This document shows positions 1 to 6,059 of a stretch of 11,388 nucleotides of DNA, piece by piece. A model generated the notes under the pieces. It did not search any database. It was not told the origin of the DNA and saw only the letters and a list, made by a program, of their open reading frames with translations. The DNA comes from an uncultured Eubacteriales bacterium (GTDB taxonomy: Bacteria > Bacillota > Clostridia > Oscillospirales > Acutalibacteraceae), in assembly GCA_900321905.1 (NCBI GenBank), contig ONXZ01000107.1:2399-13786 (forward strand). The letters run 5' to 3'. A program made the translations under genes and the position numbers. Each line of letters starts with the position of its first letter. Position 1 is the stretch's first letter.

Positions 1-3000
1 CCGAACAGCACATTATACTTGCCGTCGCTTGATGACTGCGATATCACGTCCACGTCAGCCGTTCCGTTTTCCGCCTTAACGGTCAGGTTAAGATACGGCT
101 TTAAGTCTGTGATTGCCGTCAGAATTTCACAGGTTGCGGCGTCAATCTGCTCCTGCGTGTTGGTGTTTGCAGAATAGTTTTTGTATTTTTCAATCAGCGC
201 TTCAAGTGCGGAGGTGTTTTCAAATCCGTACTCGTCGGACACATAGCGCTGCGCCGCGGCGATAGCCGCTTTGAGCGCGCTGTCGTCAACAGAATACTCC
301 GCACGCTCTGCTTTTTCACCGTTTGAGGTCAGCCTTGAAACGGTGATTTTGTCAATTTCAGGCGCAGTTGAGTTAACAAGATTGCTGAACTGATACGAAT
401 TGTCGTTATAAATCTTAACCGTGTTTTTGCCCTGCCTGAGTTCAAACTGAACGTTAACAGTCCTGAATGTATCCCAACTGAGTGTGTTTTTAAAGTATAC
501 GGTTTCAGGCTCTGCGCCGTTAACGCTGATTTGTGCGTATCGCTCAACAAGGTCAATATTGTACGGGTGAATGTACGTTGAGCCGTCCTCTTTTTGCATA
601 ATCGGCGCAGGCTCATCGTTTGAATACCGAATAGAAAAATTATACACTCCGCTACTCGGCACGTTCACGCAGAACACCGCATAGTTATCTGTCGCCTTGT
701 CGCCCTCTGCAGGGCTCTGACCTATTCCGAGGTCGGTGATAACGTTGCCGCTGTCAGCGTAAGCGCTTGATTTAAGTTTTGGATTATCGCCGACAAGGGT
801 GATGTCGGAACTGTTAATAACCGTTGACTGTTCTGCCGTAGTATCGCCCTGGTATGTAAATGTCAGCGTCGATACAGTACCCTCAACAAACAGCGTGTTT
901 GCACCTTTTGCAAGGAAAACTGTTTTGCCCACAGGCGTGTCGTAAACGCTGCAGGTCGAGAACGATTTCGCGTCCGCAGCATAGTCAACGCACTGCTTTT
1001 TGAGTTCAAAACTGCCGCTTGCGCTGACGGTGTAATAACCCTCGGCAGGGGCGATAGCGGTTACACGGTAGCCGCCGTTTTCCTTAAAACTTTTCATCTC
1101 GCTAAGGCTGATTTCAAAATCGTTTTCATCGCCTTTAATTTTGCTAAGGTCAAGTTTGTCAAGCGCCGCAACAAGTTGCAGATTGCCCTTGCTGCCCTCA
1201 TCGCCGTTGATATGCTCAAATGTCAGCGTGTGCGTACCTGCGGTGAGATAAATCTCAATATCACAGTGATTTTTGTACGCCCATACAACTGTTGACTCAA
1301 GGCTGATATCGTCAAGCCGCTGTGAATCAAGCCATACGCCGTACGGCAGCGCCTTGCCAATACCCCTGTTTTGTCCGTTTGCGTCAGGTTCAAGCGACTG
1401 CGGGTCAACGTACGGAGCCTGCATTGAGTAGAAAAGTGAGGCTTTATACTTGCCGTCCTCAGGAACATCAACCGTAAACTTAACGCCGTCGCCGTTATTG
1501 TTGACGTTGCCAACATCTGCTCTGCCGCTTGTGGCAAAAGAAGTCCAGCCTGTCTTTGGATATGCGGTTGCGCCGCCAAGGAGTTTTGCGTCCTCCGCTT
1601 CATAACTCTGCACAGGGTAACTCAGCGGCTCGTTTTCACCTGCGGTCACACCGTCGTCAGGCTTTGTCACAACTGCAAAATATGCCTGCATTTCGTCGGT
1701 GTTCTGCACCGTAATTTCAAGCGAGTTATCCTCGGTGCGCATTGTGCCGTCATACACAACCTCGGGCTTGTAGTTTGCGCCGAGTTGACCTGAAAAACTG
1801 ACTGCGTAAACTTTAACATTAACTGCACCATTGTTGTTTTTTAGGTTCGTAAAGTTGAGTTTGTCAAGGTTTACCGTTTCGCCCATTGTGCCGTTGTTGC
1901 CGCCGCCAAAAAGGACATACGCTGTGTTGATATCTTCATCATAAGTTGTTAGTCCGTAAAAACGGGTTTTGGCAAAACCGGGCGACACAAGCGGACATTG
2001 CTTGCCTGTCATCTGCGCGTACCAGTGGTATACCCACCAGGTCGATGACGGCGAGTTCTGGTCAGCCGCCATTTCGTTGAGCGTGTTAGACATTGCCCAG
2101 TAAGCCATACAGCCGCTCATATTTTTATCTTCAAACATTGCAAGCCACTTAACAAAGTGGCGGGCGTACTCGTTGACAAGCAGTTCAGGCTGATAATTTC
2201 TGCCTGTTTTTGCAGCGTAGGCGTCTGTGTAGTATGTTTTTTGCATGCTCTTTACGCTGTCGTAATTGTTATAAAAATGTATAATCGAGCCGTCGCCGAG
2301 TTCGTGCCACGATATAATCTCGGGCAGGCAGTTATTGTTATAACAGTATTCTAAAAAAGAGTTGTAACTGTCTGCGTTGAATACGGAAAAGTTCGGGCCT
2401 GCACAGCGCGCGTCAGGGTCGATTGCGTGAACAGCGTCATAAATCTTTTTCCACGCCCTCTCAAGTCCTTCAAGGTTGCCGCCGTACCAAATCTGGTCAG
2501 GCTCGTTGAACAGTACATAACTGTAATTTTCAGCCGTGCTGTTGAGCACGTGGTACTTGCCGTCGCTGCCGAGGAACGCACCCTCGTCGCCTTGTTCAGC
2601 GTCGTCGCAAATCATAGCGTACAGTATTTCCTCAACAGTTTTCTGATAGCCGTCAAGGTCGATTTCGCCGTCTTTGTACGGCGCGTCATACGGCCACTCA
2701 AGGTAGTGGTCCTGCAGGTAAATCTGCATATCCTTTGCGCCTGCGCTCAGCAGGGCAGAACCTGTCCTTACAGCGTCGCCTGTGGGGTGCTGCTTGCCGG
2801 CATACGCCTTTTGCACCATTGTATCAGGCTGAAGTCCCTGAAGCAGGTCAATTGACGGCACGTTAATCTCCGCCTCGCCGTACAGAAATCCTGTTGAGCC
2901 TTTGTAGAGTTTTTCGCGCCTGCTCATATCAAAGTGAATCGAGTTTTTGTCTTTTGTGTAAAACGTAAAGTTTCTGTACTCAAGACCTTTGTAAAAGTTT

Positions 3001-4517
3001 TTGTTGTCGTCGTCGCCGATTTTAAGGCTTGTGATTGTGTCGCTTGAGCAGTTGTTAAGGCGTGATATGAATGTTGACTCGCTCGTTTCGGCAATATTCT
3101 GCACAATGTTGCCGCCGTCGTCTGTGATATACGCCTTAAATGTGCTGCCGGTAAACTCTGCAACATAGTGGTAGTTCACGCCGACAGAGAGTTTGCCGTT
3201 ATTAGCGGTGATAGATGTTGAGCGCGAGCGGCTTCCGGCGTTGTGACCGTCGTCCTGCCACGAGTAGCAAACACCGTTTGCGTTTTGCGAAAAATAGCAG
3301 TAGTCCGCGTTTGCATGCGCAGGGGCGGCAAATCTGTCGGTATACACATACATTTTCAAAAATGTGTAGTTGCTGCCCATGTAGTACGAAATACTGCTGC
3401 TGTCCGAAGTCTTGAAGCGGAAGCCAAAATCAAGTTTCCAACTCGACAGTCCGCTTATCGGCACCGAGCCGCTGTTGTGACCTGACATATAAAGGTATCC
3501 GTCAGGGATATAAAGCGTGCCGTCATCAGATAGCGACGCGTCACCGTTTTGTGTGTAAACGCCTGTTGCCCACGCCATTTTGCTGCCCTGGTCGTTGTAG
3601 GTGTCAACTTTGCCGAGGTTCCCGTTTGTAACAGCGCTCTCAAGCGTGGTGAAATCTGAGGACGCAATCGCAGTCCAGTCGTCAGAAACGGACTGTTCCT
3701 CACCGGTGTAGAACGTTATGTTCCTGTATTCAAGTCCTTTATAAAAGTAATAGTTATCGTCGTCGCCGATTTTAAACGCGGTTATCGCTTCTGACGAAAT
3801 ATTGTTAAGGCGAGCAATAAAAGTTGAGTCGTTCGACTGCGCAATAACCTGAACAGGCTTGCCGCTGTCATCGGTGATATACGCGCTGAAATAGTCGCCC
3901 GTGAACTCCGCAACGTAGTGATAGTCCACGCCCGCTTCAAGTTTGCCGTTGTTTGCGGTAATCGAGGTTTCCTGCGACTGCGTACCTGCATTGTGACCGT
4001 CGTCCTGCCACGAGTAGCAAACACCGTTTGCGTTTTGTGCAAGGTAACAGTAGTCGGCGTTTTTGTGCGCAGGGTTTGCGAATTTGTCGGTGAAAACGTA
4101 CATTTTCAGGAATGTATATTCATCGCTGTTAAAATATTCATCATCGCCGCTTTCGGCAGATTTAAAGCGAAAGCCGAAATCAAGTTTCCACTGCGACGCA
4201 CCTGTAATCGGCACCGATCCGCCGCTGTAACCAGACATATACATATAGCCGTCGGGTAGGTAAACTGCGCCGTCTGTAACAGACGGATTTTCGTTCCATT
4301 CGTTAGCGTTCCAGGTGATAGCGTTGCCTTGCTCGTTATATGTCGACGGCGTAAAGTCGGCGCCGTTTGTTATATTCTCAACGCTCGAAAAGTCAGAGGA
4401 CGCAACTGCTGTCCACTTGACAGAAGCCGCAGCAGAAAAAGGCGTCGCCAAAACAACAGGTAACGCCATAACTACTGCGAGAACTATCGCAACAGTTTTT
4501 TTATATAACCTTTTCAT
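1..4517 (-). CDS. Large secreted multidomain glycoside hydrolase, clan GH-A-like (C-terminus beyond window)
   Basis: The frame is open without a stop for 1505 codons from the ATG at 4517 and runs off the left edge, so the C-terminus is missing. Residues 1-31 are a signal peptide (MKRLYKK, hydrophobic core, then FSAAAS). Two tandem LamG/ConA-like modules follow at about 35-272 and 281-522. About 525-880 looks like a clan GH-A (beta/alpha)8 barrel, perhaps GH39- or GH5-like: the LFNEPD motif holds E672 as likely acid/base and LLVNEYAR holds E783 as likely nucleophile, 111 residues apart. A CBM6/35-like module starts with YEAEDA at 972 and ends near 1125; a second CBM-like beta-sandwich spans about 1233-1394; a helical FIVAR-like segment spans about 1406-1478. 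The protein probably acts outside the cell on a plant or host polysaccharide; the substrate cannot be read. An AAGGCGG ribosome site (4526-4532) lies 8 nt before the start. Exact GH family is uncertain. Confidence 0.85.
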   Translation of the reverse strand, partial: MKRLYKKTVAIVLAVVMALPVVLATPFSAAASVKWTAVASSDFSSVENITNGADFTPSTYNEQGNAITWNANEWNENPSVTDGAVYLPDGYMYMSGYSGGSVPITGASQWKLDFGFRFKSAESGDDEYFNSDEYTFLKMYVFTDKFANPAHKNADYCYLAQNANGVCYSWQDDGHNAGTQSQETSITANNGKLEAGVDYHYVAEFTGDYFSAYITDDSGKPVQVIAQSNDSTFIARLNNISSEAITAFKIGDDDNYYFYKGLEYRNITFYTGEEQSVSDDWTAIASSDFTTLESAVTNGNLGKVDTYNDQGSKMAWATGVYTQNGDASLSDDGTLYIPDGYLYMSGHNSGSVPISGLSSWKLDFGFRFKTSDSSSISYYMGSNYTFLKMYVYTDRFAAPAHANADYCYFSQNANGVCYSWQDDGHNAGSRSRSTSITANNGKLSVGVNYHYVAEFTGSTFKAYITDDGGNIVQNIAETSESTFISRLNNCSSDTITSLKIGDDDNKNFYKGLEYRNFTFYTKDKNSIHFDMSRREKLYKGSTGFLYGEAEINVPSIDLLQGLQPDTMVQKAYAGKQHPTGDAVRTGSALLSAGAKDMQIYLQDHYLEWPYDAPYKDGEIDLDGYQKTVEEILYAMICDDAEQGDEGAFLGSDGKYHVLNSTAENYSYVLFNEPDQIWYGGNLEGLERAWKKIYDAVHAIDPDARCAGPNFSVFNADSYNSFLEYCYNNNCLPEIISWHELGDGSIIHFYNNYDSVKSMQKTYYTDAYAAKTGRNYQPELLVNEYARHFVKWLAMFEDKNMSGCMAYWAMSNTLNEMAADQNSPSSTWWVYHWYAQMTGKQCPLVSPGFAKTRFYGLTTYDEDINTAYVLFGGGNNGTMGETVNLDKLNFTNLKNNNGAVNVKVYAVSFSGQLGANYKPEVVYDGTMRTEDNSLEITVQNTDEMQAYFAVVTKPDDGVTAGENEPLSYPVQSYEAEDAKLLGGATAYPKTGWTSFATSGRADVGNVNNNGDGVKFTVDVPEDGKYKASLFYSMQAPYVDPQSLEPDANGQNRGIGKALPYGVWLDSQRLDDISLESTVVWAYKNHCDIEIYLTAGTHTLTFEHINGDEGSKGNLQLVAALDKLDLSKIKGDENDFEISLSEMKSFKENGGYRVTAIAPAEGYYTVSASGSFELKKQCVDYAADAKSFSTCSVYDTPVGKTVFLAKGANTLFVEGTVSTLTFTYQGDTTAEQSTVINSSDITLVGDNPKLKSSAYADSGNVITDLGIGQSPAEGDKATDNYAVFCVNVPSSGVYNFSIRYSNDEPAPIMQKEDGSTYIHPYNIDLVERYAQISVNGAEPETVYFKNTLSWDTFRTVNVQFELRQGKNTVKIYNDNSYQFSNLVNSTAPEIDKITVSRLTSNGEKAERAEYSVDDSALKAAIAAAQRYVSDEYGFENTSALEALIEKYKNYSANTNTQEQIDAATCEILTAITDLKPYLNLTVKAENGTADVDVISQSSSDGKYNVLF
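3241..3287 (-). repeat. 47-nt exact direct repeat in LamG module 2 (partner 3991-4037)
   Basis: Positions 3241-3287 are identical to 3991-4037, exactly 750 nt (250 codons) apart and in the same reading frame. The segment encodes QNANGVCYSWQDDGHN in both LamG-like modules of the large glycosidase. The surrounding module sequence is only partly similar, so this is the most conserved core of an internal domain duplication. Confidence 0.9.
3991..4037 (-). repeat. 47-nt exact direct repeat in LamG module 1 (partner 3241-3287)
   Basis: This is the second copy of the exact 47-nt repeat, in the N-terminal LamG/ConA-like module. The bases on each side differ from the partner (a versus g before it, t versus c after it), which fixes its borders. 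Confidence 0.9.
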
Positions 4518-4555
4518 ATGCCTCGCCGCCTTAAAACAAAAAATATCCTAATTAT

Positions 4556-4584
4556 AATATAAATAATTTTCAATCCGTAGTCAA
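4556..4584 (-). promoter_or_regulatory. Sigma-A promoter of the glycosidase gene
   Basis: On the minus strand TTGACT (4579-4584) is followed after exactly 17 nt by TATATT (4556-4561). This is close to the housekeeping consensus and would start the transcript about 30 nt before the ATG at 4517. Confidence 0.7.
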
Positions 4585-4735
4585 GGGGCAAGCGGCACAA
4601 CACCCGATTTTGTTGCAAATACTATGCACAAACAACCGTTATGCAGGAGCAAAGTGAGCGCATATGCAAAGCGGCAGTGTGCAATCAAATACTGATTACT
4701 CCACTGCAAAACAGCGTATAATAAGGTTGCTTTTG

Positions 4736-4764
4736 TTGATTAGGGATTTTTGCTGTGTTATAAT
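4736..4764 (+). promoter_or_regulatory. Sigma-A extended -10 promoter of the sigma-factor operon
   Basis: TTGATT (4736-4741), a 17-nt spacer and a perfect TATAAT (4759-4764) preceded by TGT, an extended -10. The predicted start, near 4771, lies just upstream of the shared 42-nt element, so a transcript from here would carry that element in its leader. The second copy of the element near 10311 has no comparable promoter ahead of it. Confidence 0.7.
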
Positions 4765-4783
4765 TTAAAATAAATCAAAAAAA

Positions 4784-4825
4784 TTTAGGCATATTTTGAT
4801 TTTCGAGCCACTAACAAGTGAAAGG
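4784..4825 (+). promoter_or_regulatory. Shared 42-nt upstream element, copy 1 (sigma operon)
   Basis: This segment aligns without gaps to 10311-10352, with 38 of 42 positions identical (differences at 4798, 4804, 4806 and 4815). Two blocks are invariant apart from one base: TTTAGGCATATTTT (4784-4797) and GCCACTAAYAAGTGAAAGG (4807-4825). The second block holds an imperfect dyad, CACTAA/CAAGTG. TTTAGGC and CCACTAA are 17 nt apart, a spacing that would suit a -35/-10 pair of an alternative sigma factor. An RNA leader function is the other option. The conservation is seen directly; the role is inferred. Confidence 0.7.
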
Positions 4826-4843
4826 CAAAAAATTGTTATGTGG

Positions 4844-4849
4844 GGAGGT
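4844..4849 (+). promoter_or_regulatory. Ribosome binding site deciding the sigma-factor start
   Basis: GGAGGT lies just before ATG 4851, with TTG 4857 at a more typical 8-nt spacing from GGAGG. An upstream in-frame GTG at 4818 falls inside the conserved 42-nt element and would place this ribosome site inside the coding region, so it is unlikely to be the true start. Confidence 0.6.
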
Positions 4850-4850
4850 G

Positions 4851-5402
4851 ATGCTGTTGAGTCAGGTTAAGCAAAAAGCGGACGCACTGTTAACCGAAGC
4901 GTATGAAAAGTATAATACACAACTTATCAAGTTTTGCTACACGAAACTGCTTGAGGATAAAACCGTAGCAGATGATATTGCGCAGGAAGCAATGCTTGTT
5001 TATTATAAGCGGATGCTCAAGGGTGAAGAATTTGAAAAGCCGCTCGCCTTTTTATATCAAACGGCGCACAATCTTTGCAAGAACGCAAACAAAAAGGCGA
5101 CTAAACAGGCAATGCGAACAGTTCCGCTCGAAAATGCAACTGACGTAGCAGCACAGGAGGAGAATTCGCGGGCAAGCGAACTCGACTACGACGAAATCAA
5201 AGAAAAACTGCTTGAAAAACTCAGCGAGCAAGAGTTAATGCTCTATCAACTGAAATATGTTGAAAACAGGTCGTTAAAGGAAATATCCGAAATGATGGAT
5301 ATTTCACCGAATGCGGTAGCCAAACGAACGCAACGGCTCAGGTCAGTAATTAAAGAATTAGTTGAGCCGACATTATCAATCTACGAAGGGAGGTATTCAT
5401 GA
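4851..5402 (+). CDS. ECF-like RNA polymerase sigma-70 family factor
   Basis: This 183-residue protein (181 if TTG 4857 is the start) has the two-domain plan of ECF sigma factors. Region 2 is at about 18-85, with DDIAQEAMLVYYKRM followed by PLAFLYQTAHNLCKNANKK, the core-binding and -10 recognition part. After a short acidic linker, region 4 is at about 116-171, with LSEQELMLYQLKYVENRSL and the helix-turn-helix LKEISEMMDISPNAVAKR. It should direct RNA polymerase to a specific promoter set. It is first in an operon and overlaps the next gene by 4 nt (ATGA), so translation is probably coupled. The 42-nt element directly upstream, repeated before the gene at 10390, is a candidate for its own recognition sequence. 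The ECF subgroup cannot be named from sequence alone. Confidence 0.88.
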   Translation: MLLSQVKQKADALLTEAYEKYNTQLIKFCYTKLLEDKTVADDIAQEAMLVYYKRMLKGEEFEKPLAFLYQTAHNLCKNANKKATKQAMRTVPLENATDVAAQEENSRASELDYDEIKEKLLEKLSEQELMLYQLKYVENRSLKEISEMMDISPNAVAKRTQRLRSVIKELVEPTLSIYEGRYS

Positions 5403-6058
5403 TGAATGTTAAAGTTAACGAAAGCATACTCAACATTGTGTTGAATGATGAAATATTTAAAAGTGAATTAATCGAATTTTTAAACGAAGTAGTTGACGCC
5501 GAGCTTGAAAAAGGCAACGAAATGGATACCGACCTGATTGAGGACTGCACCGAGATTATCTTTGACCTCGAAAACGGATACGAGGTTATGGAGTTTGAAA
5601 GGGAAAAAGCAGAAAAAATTATTAGGCTTTTCAACAACAAAACAGAGAAGAAGAAAATAAATTACAAAAAGGTTTTAATCGCTGCTATTGCTGCTATTAT
5701 GGCAATGACTGCAACTACTACGGTTTTTGCAGATGAAATCAACTATTTCCTGCATCAGATTGTAGACATTATAAACGAAGTAAGCGAAGGCGAAGAATTT
5801 GATGATAAGTATATTTCACTAATATTTGTTCCGCCGGACGGAGCGCCAACAACTGTTAAATCAAAAAAAGATATTAACCTGGAAGGATATTACTGTGTGG
5901 TATTTTGCGAGAACGGCGATGAGAAAACAGTACCGATTTCGGATTGCCAAACTATAATAAAGAAAACCACAGGCGACGACGGAAAGAAAAAGTATACGGT
6001 CGCGGCATATTACAAGGGTGCTAAAGGTGCAATTAGTTTTGATATCGAGGAGGACTAA
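5399..6058 (+). CDS. Single-pass membrane protein, putative anti-sigma factor
   Basis: This is a 219-residue protein whose start overlaps the sigma-factor stop; ATG 5402 is an alternative start, 8 nt after GGGAGG (5388-5393). Residues 1-90 are an acidic, helical, probably cytoplasmic region. A hydrophobic helix at about 92-111 follows a basic KKKINYKK stretch, which suggests the N-terminus is inside. Residues 112-219 would be an extracytoplasmic domain. Position and topology fit a membrane anti-sigma factor that holds the sigma factor until an outside signal arrives. No HxxxCxxC zinc anti-sigma motif is visible and no family was recognised by eye, so the function rests on context. An alternative reading is a secreted protein with an unusually long N-terminal extension. 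The stop is 1 nt from the start of the repeat protein gene. Confidence 0.65.
   Translation: MMNVKVNESILNIVLNDEIFKSELIEFLNEVVDAELEKGNEMDTDLIEDCTEIIFDLENGYEVMEFEREKAEKIIRLFNNKTEKKKINYKKVLIAAIAAIMAMTATTTVFADEINYFLHQIVDIINEVSEGEEFDDKYISLIFVPPDGAPTTVKSKKDINLEGYYCVVFCENGDEKTVPISDCQTIIKKTTGDDGKKKYTVAAYYKGAKGAISFDIEED
6047..6053 (+). promoter_or_regulatory. Ribosome binding site deciding the repeat-protein start
   Basis: GAGGAGG sits 6 nt before ATG 6060, which begins a clean signal peptide (MKKAVSF). An earlier in-frame ATG at 6018 lies inside the anti-sigma-like gene and has no such site, so 6060 is the start chosen. Confidence 0.75.
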
Positions 6059-6059
6059 A

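Larger units (their letters stand above)
4518..4850. other. Divergent intergenic region between glycosidase and sigma operon
   Basis: This 333-nt gap carries a leftward promoter (4556-4584) for the glycosidase, a rightward promoter (4736-4764) and the shared 42-nt element (4784-4825) for the sigma operon. The middle, about 4590-4730, shows no convincing gene, hairpin or operator. It has a few scattered ATGCA motifs and a 23-codon frame at 4624-4695 without a ribosome site. Confidence 0.75.

Noticed and set aside
2427..2855. Plus-strand open frame of 142 codons across the glycosidase gene
   Set aside because: It lies opposite a continuous, domain-rich minus-strand reading frame and encodes no recognisable protein; other plus-strand frames in 1-4517 are the same kind of shadow.
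3241..4037. CRISPR or mobile-element repeat
   Set aside because: There are only two copies, 750 nt apart, both inside a coding domain duplication and in frame; no arrays, transposase or terminal inverted repeats are seen anywhere in the window.
4624..4695. A 23-codon open frame in the divergent intergenic region
   Set aside because: It has no ribosome binding site, no recognisable sequence and is no longer than expected by chance.
4693..4722. Second TATAAT (4717-4722) as a rightward promoter
   Set aside because: No acceptable -35 lies at 16-18 nt; the promoter at 4736-4764 is far better.
6018..6059. Start of the repeat protein at ATG 6018
   Set aside because: It would overlap the upstream gene and place 14 non-signal residues before a typical signal peptide; ATG 6060 has GAGGAGG at 6 nt.
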